This document shows, one piece after another, positions 8,171 through 17,270 of a stretch of DNA of 64,000 bases. Source of the stretch: Planctomyces sp. (GTDB taxonomy: Bacteria; Planctomycetota; Planctomycetia; Planctomycetales; Planctomycetaceae); the NCBI GenBank assembly GCA_019636235.1, contig JAHBXW010000011.1, positions 1 to 64,000 of the forward strand, written 5' to 3'. The position numbers and the translations under genes were made by a program. Under the pieces are notes generated by a model that was given only the letters and a program-made list of their open reading frames with translations, did no database searches and was not told the origin of the DNA. Position 1 is the stretch's first letter, and each line of letters starts with the position of its first letter.

Positions 8171-9766
8171 TCATCCGCCGAACGCGGGCTGCGGAATGCC
8201 GCTGAGCAGTCGATTCAGGGATTCCCGATCCACCGGCTTGACGAGGTGGAAATCGAATCCGGCGGCGCGCGACCGCTGGCGGTCCTCCTCCTGCCCCCAG
8301 CCCGTCATGGCCACCAGCACGACGACGCGGCTGCCGCTGAGTTCACGGATCCGCCGCGCGGCGTCGTAGCCGTTCAGCCGCGGCAGTCCGATGTCCAGCA
8401 GCACGACGTCCGGCTGAAAATCCCCGGCCTGTTCCACGGCGTCCAGTCCGTCGTAGGCGCATCGGACGGAATGCTTGTCGAACCGCAGTAGCATGGAAAG
8501 CGTATTGGCGGAGTCGCGGTTGTCGTCGACGACCAGGATGCGGCGCCGGGGAATCTCGCCCGGCGCGGCGGCGACGGGAGCGGGCTTCTCGTTCGGGGCG
8601 GTCGGGGCCAGCGGCAGCCGGACGACGAATTCCGTGCCCTGATCGCGGCCCGGACTGTGCGCCTCGATCGTGCCGTTATGCAGTTCGACGAGGCTGCGGA
8701 CGAGCGTCAATCCGATGCCCAGACCGCCGTGCGCGCGGTCGATCGACGAGTCGAGCTGGGCGAACATCTCGAAGATGCGGGCCACCTGGGCGGGGTCAAT
8801 GCCGATGCCGTTGTCGCGGACGCGGATCTCGCATTGTCCTCCGGCGACTCGGGCGGACAGTTCGACGCGGCCCCCCTCTGGCGTGAACTTGCAGGCGTTG
8901 TTCAGCAGATTGCCGACGACCTGGGTCAGGCGGGTGGCGTCGGCCTGCAGCATCAGCGGCTGGTCGGGCAGGTCGACGACAAGCTGCTGGTGGCGGGCGT
9001 CGTGCAGGGGGCGGGCAGCTTCGACGGCGTGGCTGACGATGTCGCGGACGTCGACGGCCGTGCGCCGCAGCTCGATCTTGCCGCGGCTGATGCGGCTGAC
9101 TTCGAGCAGGTCGTCGATGAGCCGCACCATGTGTTCGAGCTGCCGCTCCATGGTTTCGCGGGCTTCGCGGCAGATGTCGGCGTTGTCGGCGGCGTGTTTG
9201 AGCAGCGCCAGGGAGTTGGAGATCGGCGCGAGGGGGTTGCGGAGTTCGTGAGCCAGGATGGCGATGAACTCATCCTTGCGGCGGTCGGCTTCCTTGAGCG
9301 CGGCGTTGGCTTTCTCGAGGTCCGCCGTCCGTTCCTCGACGCGGCGCTCGAGCGCCTCGTTGAGCTTCCGCAGCGCGTTACGGTCCTGCCGGCGTTCGAC
9401 GGCGTAGCGGATCGTGCGTTCCAGCGCCTCGGCGATGTTGGATTTGGGCAGATAGTCGGCGGCGCCGGCCCGCATGGCCTCGACATCGACCTCCCGTTCC
9501 CCCTGCCCGGTCAGCAGGATGATCGGCCGGTCCGAATTCAGTGCCGCGGGATCGCGCAGCAAGTCCAGCCCGGTTCGCTTGCCGAGTCGGTAATCCAGCA
9601 GATAGACGTCGTGCGCGCGGTCCCGCAACGCCTCCAGCCCGGCCTCGTACGTCGAGGCCCAGTCCAGCTGATGCGGCACGCGCAGCGTCTCCGCAAGCAC
9701 GTCGCGCGTCAGGATGAAATCGTCCCGATCGTCGTCGATCAGCAGGATCCGCAGCGGCTCGCTCAT
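8171..9766 (-). CDS. hybrid sensor kinase, receiver-HisKA-HATPase-receiver
   Basis: A 531-residue soluble protein. Domains in order are receiver 1 (ILLIDDDRDD; phospho-acceptor Asp58 in YLLDYR), a coiled-coil linker (about 125-165), HisKA with His173 in LAHELRNPL, HATPase (N-box NLLNNACKF; DNGIGI; GGLGIGL) and receiver 2 (RILVVDDNRDS; Asp458 in VLLDIGLP). There is no transmembrane segment or sensory domain, so it likely works as a phosphorelay hub receiving phosphate from the kinase encoded two genes upstream. It starts 4 bases after the response regulator stop and is the last gene of the operon. Its outputs are unknown; no DNA-binding domain is present in any of the three proteins. Confidence 0.92.
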   Translation of the reverse strand: MSEPLRILLIDDDRDDFILTRDVLAETLRVPHQLDWASTYEAGLEALRDRAHDVYLLDYRLGKRTGLDLLRDPAALNSDRPIILLTGQGEREVDVEAMRAGAADYLPKSNIAEALERTIRYAVERRQDRNALRKLNEALERRVEERTADLEKANAALKEADRRKDEFIAILAHELRNPLAPISNSLALLKHAADNADICREARETMERQLEHMVRLIDDLLEVSRISRGKIELRRTAVDVRDIVSHAVEAARPLHDARHQQLVVDLPDQPLMLQADATRLTQVVGNLLNNACKFTPEGGRVELSARVAGGQCEIRVRDNGIGIDPAQVARIFEMFAQLDSSIDRAHGGLGIGLTLVRSLVELHNGTIEAHSPGRDQGTEFVVRLPLAPTAPNEKPAPVAAAPGEIPRRRILVVDDNRDSANTLSMLLRFDKHSVRCAYDGLDAVEQAGDFQPDVVLLDIGLPRLNGYDAARRIRELSGSRVVVLVAMTGWGQEEDRQRSRAAGFDFHLVKPVDRESLNRLLSGIPQPAFGG

Positions 9767-9770
9767 CCGC

Positions 9771-10229
9771 TCAGGCCTCGTGCACCCCGTTGTCCAGCTC
9801 GACGATCTCCAGCCAGTACTTGCCCAGCGTCCGGATGACCTCCACCAGAGATTCGAACGTCACCGGCTTGGTGATGTAGGACGCGGCCCCCAGATTGTAC
9901 GTCCGGTAAATGTCCTCTTCCGCCTTGGACGTGGTCATCACGATCACCCGGATGCTCCGCAGGTCCGGATCGTTGCGGATGTCCTGCAGCACCTCGCGGC
10001 CGTCCTTTTTCGGCATGTTGAGGTCCAGCAGAATGATGCCCGGACGCGGGGACGAATCCGGATCGGAGAATTTCCCGCGGCGGTACAGATAGTCGAGCAG
10101 TTCGACGCCGTCCTCGACGAAGACCAGCTCGTTGGCGAGCTGGCTGGCCTCGAAGGCCTCCTTCGTCATCAGACGATCATCCGCGTCGTCGTCCGCCATC
10201 AGGATCGTGATCGGGTTGCGATTGGGCAT
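9771..10229 (-). CDS. single-domain response regulator (Rcp1-like)
   Basis: A 152-residue stand-alone receiver of the type that partners phytochrome-like or CHASE3 kinases. Key residues are DDDADD (acid pocket), Asp69 in GIILLDLNMPKKDG, Thr in VIVMTTSKAE and Lys in SYITKPVTF. There is no output domain. Its 5' end overlaps the 3' end of the upstream kinase gene by 53 bases and its stop is 4 bases from the hybrid kinase, indicating translational coupling in one operon. It is probably a phosphate shuttle between the two kinases. Confidence 0.92.
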   Translation of the reverse strand: MPNRNPITILMADDDADDRLMTKEAFEASQLANELVFVEDGVELLDYLYRRGKFSDPDSSPRPGIILLDLNMPKKDGREVLQDIRNDPDLRSIRVIVMTTSKAEEDIYRTYNLGAASYITKPVTFESLVEVIRTLGKYWLEIVELDNGVHEA

Positions 10230-11664
10230 GGCTCGATTCGGTGCTGTCGGAATCCTGCTGCCGCCTGGGCAGCGTCACAAAAAACGTGGCCCCCTGGCCC
10301 GGCGCGCTTCGGGCCGTGATCCGGCCATGGTGCCGCTCGACGATTTTACGGCAGATCGCCAGTCCGATCCCCGTGCCATCATACTCATTCCGGCCGTGAA
10401 GCCGCTGAAAGACTTCAAAGATCCGGTCCAGATAGACCTCCTCGAAGCCGATGCCGTTGTCCTCGAATTCGATCAGGACCTGAGAGCCGTTGGCGCCCGG
10501 CGCGGGCTGCGCCCGGACCCGCACGCGCGGGGCGACGCCCGGTGAGTGAAACTTCAGCGCGTTGCTGATCAGGTTCTGGAACAGTTGCCGCATCTGGGTC
10601 GCGTCGGCGTCGATGGCCGGCAGGTCGCCAATCTCCACCTCGCCCCCGACCTGCTGAATCCGCCCCTCCAGGTCCGATACGACGTCGCTCGCGATCCGCT
10701 TCAGGTCCACCTGCGTGAAGGGCTGGGCCCGGGTCGCCACTCGGGAATAGCTCAACAGGTCATTGATCAGCGTCCGCATCCGCGAGGCCGAGGTCAGGAC
10801 GCGGTCCAGGTAGTCCTGCCCCTGGTCGTCCAACTGCTCGCGATTGCGAGTCTTCAGGCGGTCGCCGAAGGCCTCGATCTTCCGCAGCGGCTCCTGCAGA
10901 TCGTGCGATGCGACCGACGCGAACTGTTCCAGCTCCCGGTTGCTCGCGCCAAGCGCCTTGTTGGCCGACTCCAGCTCCGCCGTCCGCTCCCGAACTTTGC
11001 CTTCCAGCTCCTCGCTGGCGCGCTGCCGCCGGACGATTTCACGGATCGACAGGCCGAACGCCGTACCGACCATCACCAGGCCCAGCAGCGATGTGAGCAG
11101 CGTGGTGGCGAGCGCCACGCGATGGCTGTCGGACGACTCTGCGGAACGCCGTTTCAGCCGGCCCGATTCCCGCTCGTTGATGGTCGCCACGAGGTCGCGC
11201 ACCGCATCCATTTCGGCCTTGCCGACTCCCGTGCGGATGAAGGCGACGCCTCCCTCGAGTCCGGCCAGGTCGCGGGCGTTGACGCCTTGCTGGAGAAAAT
11301 TGAGCCGCTCGGCGACGCGACGCCGCAGTTCCGCCAGTTCGGCGCGCTGTTCCGGATCGTCTTTGGTCGCGGCGTCAATTTCTCTCAGGAGCGCGTTCAC
11401 CCGGGGCGTCGCGTCCCGATGGAGTTCGAGGTATTCGTCGTCTCCCGTGATGATGTAGCCGCGCTGCGAGGTCTCCGCATCGGTCAGGGCCTGGCGGAGC
11501 GCGTCGAGTTGGTGCATGAGGTCGTGGGACTGCGCGACCAGCAAGTCGTTGGCCTGAATGCGGCGCAGGTTCCAGTACGTCGCGGCGCCGCTGACGACGA
11601 TCACCGCGAGCACCAGGCCGAAACCGGCCGCGGCGGTGGAACTGATGGCCAGCGGACGTGCCAT
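10177..11664 (-). CDS. membrane sensor histidine kinase with CHASE3
   Basis: A 495-residue protein from ATG 11664, chosen because TM1 follows directly (about residues 10-31). A CHASE3-type extracytoplasmic domain (about 38-175; SQRGYIITGDDEYL is characteristic) is followed by TM2 (about 184-206) and a coiled coil. The HisKA has His254 in SVASHDLQEPLRKI, the H-box type of phytochrome-like kinases. The HATPase domain shows NLISNALKF, DNGIGF and GTGIGLAI. It probably senses an unknown extracytoplasmic cue and phosphorylates the response regulator encoded immediately downstream. First gene of a three-gene minus-strand operon, divergent from secA. Confidence 0.9.
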   Translation of the reverse strand: MARPLAISSTAAAGFGLVLAVIVVSGAATYWNLRRIQANDLLVAQSHDLMHQLDALRQALTDAETSQRGYIITGDDEYLELHRDATPRVNALLREIDAATKDDPEQRAELAELRRRVAERLNFLQQGVNARDLAGLEGGVAFIRTGVGKAEMDAVRDLVATINERESGRLKRRSAESSDSHRVALATTLLTSLLGLVMVGTAFGLSIREIVRRQRASEELEGKVRERTAELESANKALGASNRELEQFASVASHDLQEPLRKIEAFGDRLKTRNREQLDDQGQDYLDRVLTSASRMRTLINDLLSYSRVATRAQPFTQVDLKRIASDVVSDLEGRIQQVGGEVEIGDLPAIDADATQMRQLFQNLISNALKFHSPGVAPRVRVRAQPAPGANGSQVLIEFEDNGIGFEEVYLDRIFEVFQRLHGRNEYDGTGIGLAICRKIVERHHGRITARSAPGQGATFFVTLPRRQQDSDSTESSHAQSQPDHDPDGGRRRG

Positions 11665-12092
11665 GCGGAGTGAAGCTTTCGTGGATCGTGACGACGGAAT
11701 CGTTGCAGTCTCGCCCCCGCATGGCTGCAGCCGGCGAAGCATAGGAGGCGGGGAAGTGCGGGACAAACGACCGCCGGCATCAGGCCGCGATGTCGAATTG
11801 GCAGCCTGGGGAGCGTGGCGAAACCCGTTGACCCCCTGAGAACCGAGCAATAAACTTCGGCCGGCAGGATGTTTGCGCTGATTGTCTGCGCAGCGGACGG
11901 ATTCCGGTCCGGCACGTGCAATTGCGTGCCGAAGGCGGTTTTTTCAATCGGTTCCGCGTTTCGGCGATCGACGTCCGTCGGTTGCGGCCGCGGTTCAATC
12001 ACCCTGCCCGGGTCGTCCCTTCGGGGCCGACACGTCGTTCGCCGCCGGAGCGCGGCGGGCGTTTGCGATACCTCCCGAGAGAAGCGGACGTT
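11665..12092. other. divergent intergenic region, kinase operon / secA
   Basis: These 428 bases separate the starts of the sensor kinase (minus) and secA (plus), so both promoters should lie here. I see no convincing -35/-10 pair. The notable element is a hairpin followed by a T-run (11910-11944), about 150 bases upstream of the secA start. The secA ATG is preceded by a purine-rich GAGAGAAGCGGA. Confidence 0.5.
11910..11944 (+). terminator. hairpin plus T-run in the secA leader
   Basis: Arms CGGCACG (11910-11916) and CGTGCCG (11925-11931) form a 7-bp stem with loop TGCAATTG. After a 7-nt spacer there is a run of six T (11939-11944). The spacer is longer than in a standard intrinsic terminator. 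No plus-strand gene ends just upstream, so it could be a leader attenuator for secA. Confidence 0.35.
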
Positions 12093-15000
12093 ATGGAATT
12101 CTTTGATCGCCTGGGCGACATCTTCAACGCTGTCACGGCCTTCATCGAGCGGTTGATCCGCAGCCTGTTCGGCTCGTCCAACGAGCGGGACGTCCGGCGG
12201 ATCGGCTTCCGCCGCGAGAAGGACGGCCGGACGTCGGTCCACCCGGGGTCGACTCTGGACCGCATCAACCAGCTCGAGCCCGAATACGAGCGGCTGTCGG
12301 ATGGGGAGCTGAAGGAAACCGCTTCGCGGATGCGGGCCCGGATGGCGGGGGGGCAGACGGTCCATGACATTCTGCCGGAGGCGTTCGCGGCGGCCCGGGA
12401 ATCGGGCAAGCGCTACCTGAAGATGCGTCACTACGACGTGCAAATGGTCGGCGGCTACGTGCTGAATCAGGGCAAAATCGCCGAAATGGTCACCGGCGAA
12501 GGCAAAACGCTGGTCGCCACGCTGCCCGCGGCGCTGAACGCCATGGCCGGCAAGGTGCACGTCGTCACCGTCAACGACTACCTCGCCAAGCGCGACATGG
12601 AGTGGATGGGCCCGCTGTACCTGGGGCTGGGCCTCAGCGTGGGCGCCATTCAGTCGTCGATGCGGCCCAACGACCGCCAGCCTTCGTACTCCTGCGACAT
12701 CACGTACGGCACGAACAACGAGTTCGGTTTCGACTATCTCCGGGACAACATGAAGGTCCGCGTCGAGGACCAGGTCCAGGGGCGGCTGGATTACGCGATC
12801 GTCGACGAAATCGACAACATCCTGATCGACGAGGCGCGGACGCCGCTGATCATCTCCGGCCCGGCCTTCGACGACACCACGAAATACCCCAAGGCCGACA
12901 AGATCGCCCGCAAGCTCGTCAAGGGCGAAGACTTCGAGGTCAAGGAGAAGGAGCACTCCTGCCACATGACCGACGTCGGCATCCGCAAGGCCGAGGAACT
13001 TGCCGAAGTCGAGAGCTTCTACACCGCCGGCAACATGGAGTGGCCGCACCTGATTGACAACGCGCTCAAGGCGCATCACCTCTACAAACGGGATGTGAAC
13101 TACGTCGTCGAGCAGGGAGAAGTGGTCATCGTCGATGAGCACACCGGCCGCAAAATGGTCGGCCGGCAGTGGAGCGACGGGCTGCACCAGGCCGTCGAGG
13201 CCAAGGAAGGCGTCCGCATCAAGGAGGTCAGCCAGACCCTCGCCACGATCACGCTGCAGAACTACTTCAAGCTGTACAAGAAGCTGTGCGGCATGACGGG
13301 CACGGCGATGACGGAGGCGCAGGAGTTCTACAAGATTTACGGGCTGGACGTCGTCGCGGTGCCCACGAATCGGCCGATGAGCCGCATCAATTATCCGGAC
13401 GTCATCTTCCGGACCGAGCCGGAGAAGTGGCACGCGGTCGTCGATGAGATCATGGAAGTCCACAAGTCGGGCCGCCCGATCCTCGTCGGCACGGTGTCCA
13501 TCGAAAAGAGCGAACGCCTGTCGAACATGCTGCAGCGGCGGGGCATCCAGCACGCCGTGCTGAACGCCAAGTACCACGAGCGCGAGGCGGAGTTCGTGGC
13601 CCAGGCGGGCCGGCTGGGCGGGGTCACGATCGCCACCAACATGGCCGGCCGGGGCACGGACATCATCCTGGGGGGCAACCCGGAATACCTGGCGTGGGAG
13701 GTGTTGAAGAACGAGTACGCCTCGCGCCTGGATGTTCCCAAGACGGTGTGGGACGACAAATCGGCGGAGATCGCCGAGCGCGAGGGCATGAAAGCCGAAG
13801 CGGCGAAGGTCGCCGAAGTGGGGGGCCTGCACGTCATCGGCACCGAGCGGCATGACGCGCGGCGCATCGACCTGCAGTTGCGGGGCCGCTCCGGCCGGCA
13901 GGGGGACCCGGGATCGAGCCGGTTCTTCCTGTCGCTGGAAGACGACCTGATGCGGATCTTCATGGGCGAGAAGGTCCAGGCGATGCTCACCTGGCTGGGC
14001 ATGCAGGAAGGCGAGGCCATCGAAAGCCCGATGGTCACCCGGCAGATCGAGAAGGCGCAGAAGCGCGTCGAGGAACGGCACTTCGAGTCCCGCAAGAACC
14101 TGCTCGAATACGACGAGGTCATGGACTTCCAGCGCAAGGAGGTCTACCGCTACCGGCAGCGGATTCTGGAAGGGGCGAACTGCCGCGAGCTGATCCTGCA
14201 GGCCATCGACCGGCAGCTCGACCGGCTGACGAAACGGCCGGACGACGCCATCGTGATGGGGCTGATCGAGGAATCGCAGATCGACCGGTTCCGCCACTTT
14301 CTCCACGAACTGTACGCCTGGGACATCGCCTCAGGCTGGGCGCGGATCGCCCTCAAGATCGAAGTTGAACCGCAGCGCATCCAGGGCATGGAGTTCGAGC
14401 AGCTCAAAGAGTTCCTCAGCGAAGAGGCCGTGCGGCAGTCGGAACAACTGATCCGCGAACAGCTCGAGGAGAACGTGTCGGCCGACATGGACCGCCGGGA
14501 CTGGAACTGGCAGGCGCTCGCGAGCTGGGCCAACCGCACGCTGGGCATGAACACCAACGACCGCGAGCTGCGCAAGATCTGCGCGCCGCCGTCGGACGAG
14601 GACGACATCGATCGCGACTCGCTGGAGCGGTTCCTGTATGAGGGCGCCCAGCAGTCCGTGCAGCGGACCGACTTCTCCGCGCTGGAGACGATCTGCCGGG
14701 CGGACTTCCCGCAACAGCAGCTCGCGGGCTGGCTGAACCATCAGTTCACGCTGCAGATTGATCCGGCGGAGATCGCCGGGCACGAGGAGGCGACGGCGGC
14801 GGTCGAGATGCTCAAGCAGCGGCTGCGGACGCTGTATCAGGATCAGGAGATCCGGTTCCCGGTGTCGGTGGGACTGACGCGGTTCATGCCCGAGCATCAG
14901 GGCAGCGATCGCGGCGGACTGATCGGCTGGGCGAACCAGCGGTTCCGGGCGCGGCTCAGCCCGGATGCGCTGCAGGACGCGCCGCGGCGGAAGATCGAGG

Positions 15001-15746
15001 AGGAATTGCTGGCCGCGAGCCGCAACTACTACCCGGGCGAGGCGGCGCTGGTGCGGATCGACGAGGAGGTCGACCGGGCGCAGGGCCGCGTCAACGGGCA
15101 TCCCGATCCGCAGGCCTGGGGCTCGCTGGTGCAGTACGGCAACGAGTCGCTCGAACTGGGGCTGCAGCCGCAGTCGCTGTCGGAGCTTCCCAAAACGGCC
15201 GTGAAGCAGGCGGTCTACCGGGCGTTCGAACGCCGTTATCGGCCGGAGATGGGTCAGGCCGAACGGGCCATCCTGCTGGAGGTGCTGGACACCGCCTGGA
15301 AGGAGCACCTGTACCTGATGGATCACCTGCGGCAATCGATCGGCCTGGAGGGCTACGCCGGCAAGGACCCGAAGGTGGAGTTCAAGCGGCAGGGCATGCG
15401 GGCCTTCGAGGGGATGTGGGACCGCGTCCGCGAGCAGGTCACCGGGGCGATCTTCCGTCTCGAGCATGAAAGCCCGATGTTCCTCGGCCACCTCTGGCAG
15501 ATCACCGATACGTCGCATGCCGACGCCCAGTCTCTGGCCGAGGAGTTCGCCCCGCAGCCTCCGCAACAGGCGTCCCCTCAGCAGCAGCAGCGCCGTCCCG
15601 AACCGGAGCACACCACGTCCGGCCCCGGCGACGACGCCAAGCCCATCGAGCCGATCCGCAACTACCAGGCGAAAGTCGGCCGTAACGACCCCTGCCCCTG
15701 CGGCAGCGGGAAGAAGTACAAGAAGTGCTGCGGCGGAAACGAGTGA
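12093..15746 (+). CDS. secA: preprotein translocase ATPase SecA, extended form
   Basis: A 1217-residue SecA, about 300 longer than the E. coli protein (901). ATG 12093 follows a GAGAGAAGCGGA ribosome-binding region. SecA drives proteins through SecYEG using ATP. Visible features are [11 protein letters not shown] (Walker A), [16 protein letters not shown] (DEAD region), [42 protein letters not shown], the [15 protein letters not shown] segment of the scaffold helix and a C-terminal zinc motif ([16 protein letters not shown]). The extra length lies in the C-terminal helical region, where about residues 800-1070 hold four related units (tryptophan/tyrosine-x-asparagine cores at about 810, 877, 945 and 1012). 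Surrounding genes are functionally unrelated. Confidence 0.95.
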   Translation: MEFFDRLGDIFNAVTAFIERLIRSLFGSSNERDVRRIGFRREKDGRTSVHPGSTLDRINQLEPEYERLSDGELKETASRMRARMAGGQTVHDILPEAFAAARESGKRYLKMRHYDVQMVGGYVLNQGKIAEMVTGEGKTLVATLPAALNAMAGKVHVVTVNDYLAKRDMEWMGPLYLGLGLSVGAIQSSMRPNDRQPSYSCDITYGTNNEFGFDYLRDNMKVRVEDQVQGRLDYAIVDEIDNILIDEARTPLIISGPAFDDTTKYPKADKIARKLVKGEDFEVKEKEHSCHMTDVGIRKAEELAEVESFYTAGNMEWPHLIDNALKAHHLYKRDVNYVVEQGEVVIVDEHTGRKMVGRQWSDGLHQAVEAKEGVRIKEVSQTLATITLQNYFKLYKKLCGMTGTAMTEAQEFYKIYGLDVVAVPTNRPMSRINYPDVIFRTEPEKWHAVVDEIMEVHKSGRPILVGTVSIEKSERLSNMLQRRGIQHAVLNAKYHEREAEFVAQAGRLGGVTIATNMAGRGTDIILGGNPEYLAWEVLKNEYASRLDVPKTVWDDKSAEIAEREGMKAEAAKVAEVGGLHVIGTERHDARRIDLQLRGRSGRQGDPGSSRFFLSLEDDLMRIFMGEKVQAMLTWLGMQEGEAIESPMVTRQIEKAQKRVEERHFESRKNLLEYDEVMDFQRKEVYRYRQRILEGANCRELILQAIDRQLDRLTKRPDDAIVMGLIEESQIDRFRHFLHELYAWDIASGWARIALKIEVEPQRIQGMEFEQLKEFLSEEAVRQSEQLIREQLEENVSADMDRRDWNWQALASWANRTLGMNTNDRELRKICAPPSDEDDIDRDSLERFLYEGAQQSVQRTDFSALETICRADFPQQQLAGWLNHQFTLQIDPAEIAGHEEATAAVEMLKQRLRTLYQDQEIRFPVSVGLTRFMPEHQGSDRGGLIGWANQRFRARLSPDALQDAPRRKIEEELLAASRNYYPGEAALVRIDEEVDRAQGRVNGHPDPQAWGSLVQYGNESLELGLQPQSLSELPKTAVKQAVYRAFERRYRPEMGQAERAILLEVLDTAWKEHLYLMDHLRQSIGLEGYAGKDPKVEFKRQGMRAFEGMWDRVREQVTGAIFRLEHESPMFLGHLWQITDTSHADAQSLAEEFAPQPPQQASPQQQQRRPEPEHTTSGPGDDAKPIEPIRNYQAKVGRNDPCPCGSGKKYKKCCGGNE

Positions 15747-15767
15747 ACCCGGGGCGCGGATCGAGCG

Positions 15768-15799
15768 GCCGCAGGCGCGGTTCTCTCCGGGCCTGCGGC
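15768..15799. terminator. hairpin between convergent genes
   Basis: Arms GCCGCAGGC (15768-15776) and GCCTGCGGC (15791-15799) pair perfectly over 9 bp around a 14-nt loop. The hairpin lies between the secA stop (15746) and the converging DUF1501 stop (15822). It has no T-run, so it is a possible bidirectional transcript end without a classic tract. Confidence 0.45.
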
Positions 15800-15821
15800 G
15801 CTGCGTCCCCCGAGCCGAACC

Positions 15822-17261
15822 TCAGGCGAGAACCTCCCGGATCACTTCGCCGGCGACGTCGGTCAGCCGGTAGCTGCGGCCGTTGTGGAAGTAGGTCAGC
15901 CGCTCGTGATCCAGGCCCAGCAGGTGCAGGATCGTGGCGTGCAGGTCGTTCACGCTGACACGGTTCTCGACCGCCTCGTAGCCGATCTCGTCGGTCTCTC
16001 CGTAGCTGACGCCTCCGCGGATGCCGGCGCCGGCCATCCATTGCAGGAAGCCCTTCGGATTGTGATCGCGCCCTCTTCCGTTCTGGGAGATCGGCATGCG
16101 GCCAAACTCGCCGCCCCAGATCACCAGCGTCGAGTCGAGCAGGCCGCGGGCCTCCAGGTCGGTCAACAGGCCGGCCACCGGGACGTCCGTCGCCGCACAA
16201 TGGTGCGTGTGGTTCTCTTCGAGGTTGTCGTGAGCGTCCCACTCTCCATCGCTGTACACCTGCACGAACCGCACGCCGCTTTCGATCAGCCGCCGGGCCA
16301 TCAGGCACTTGGACCCGACCGACCTGGAAGCCGGGTTGTCGATCCCGTACAGCGCCTGCGTCGCCTGCGTCTCGCGTGAAATGTCGACGACCTCCAGGGC
16401 GTCCTGCTGCATGCGATACGCCAGCTCGAACGACTGCATGCGGTTCGCGAACTCGGCATCCCGCGGATGTCGCCGCAGATGCTCATCGTTCAACCGGGCC
16501 ATCAGGTCCAGTTGTGCGCGCTGATCCTGCCGGGTGACTTCCGGCTGCCGGTTGAGGTTCAGGACAGGCGCGCCCTGCGAGCGGAACAGCGTTCCCTGGA
16601 ACGTCGAGGGCAGGAACCCGGCGCCCCAGTTGTGCGGCCCCCCTTTGGCGCCCTGGGTGTTGCCCATCACGACGTAGCCCGGCAGGTTCTGGTTCTCGCT
16701 GCCCAGGCCGTAGGTCACCCAGGCGCCGGCGGTGGGAAAGCCCGGTCGCGGCAGTCCGCTGTTGATCTGATAGATCGCCGGCACGTGGTCGTTCGACTCG
16801 CTGTGGCAGGACTTGATGAAGGCCATTTTGTCGACGTGCTGGGCGACGTGGGTGTACTTGTCGCAGACCCACTGCCCGCATTCGCCATACTGCTGAAATG
16901 AAAACGGCGACTTCATCAACGGCCCGGGATTGCCGAAGAACGCCTGAATGTCCGTGGTGTCGCCGTCGCGTTTATCGAGCTCGGGCTTGCGGTCGAAGAT
17001 GTCGACCGCGCTGGGAGCGCCTTCCATGAACAGCCAGATGACCGATGTCGCTTTGGCGGCGTAATGCCCCGGGCGCGGCAGCAGCGACTCGACGGGCTGG
17101 GCTGACGGCTCCGACGGGGGCGCGGCAAGCAGGCCCTGCTCCGCCAGAAGATTGGCGAGGCCGATCATTCCCGCGCCGGCGCCGGCGCGGCAGAGCCACT
17201 CGCGGCGACTCAGCAGGTTCGCCACGCGACCGCAGGGAAACATCGTGGAAGGGACTGCCAT
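15822..17261 (-). CDS. DUF1501 family protein (sulfatase-like fold)
   Basis: A 479-residue DUF1501 protein. An early SRREWLCRAGAGAGMIGLAN segment is a twin-arginine-type signal, so export in folded form is likely. The fold is related to alkaline phosphatase/sulfatase: IWLFMEGAPSAVDIFDRKP at the N-terminus, CHSESNDHVPAIYQINSG, VIWGGEFGRMP, GRDHNPKGF and LHATILHLLGLDHERLTY near the C-terminus. Planctomycetes encode these in pairs with PSD1/DUF1549-DUF1553 proteins; here the partner ends only 9 bases upstream. The biochemical activity of the pair is not established; roles in processing extracellular polymers have been proposed. Confidence 0.9.
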   Translation of the reverse strand: MAVPSTMFPCGRVANLLSRREWLCRAGAGAGMIGLANLLAEQGLLAAPPSEPSAQPVESLLPRPGHYAAKATSVIWLFMEGAPSAVDIFDRKPELDKRDGDTTDIQAFFGNPGPLMKSPFSFQQYGECGQWVCDKYTHVAQHVDKMAFIKSCHSESNDHVPAIYQINSGLPRPGFPTAGAWVTYGLGSENQNLPGYVVMGNTQGAKGGPHNWGAGFLPSTFQGTLFRSQGAPVLNLNRQPEVTRQDQRAQLDLMARLNDEHLRRHPRDAEFANRMQSFELAYRMQQDALEVVDISRETQATQALYGIDNPASRSVGSKCLMARRLIESGVRFVQVYSDGEWDAHDNLEENHTHHCAATDVPVAGLLTDLEARGLLDSTLVIWGGEFGRMPISQNGRGRDHNPKGFLQWMAGAGIRGGVSYGETDEIGYEAVENRVSVNDLHATILHLLGLDHERLTYFHNGRSYRLTDVAGEVIREVLA

Positions 17262-17270
17262 TTCCGCTCC

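Noticed and set aside
11601-14306. Long minus-strand frame of about 900 codons opposite secA
   Set aside because: Antisense to secA with biased composition and no domain; the sense frame has full SecA motifs.
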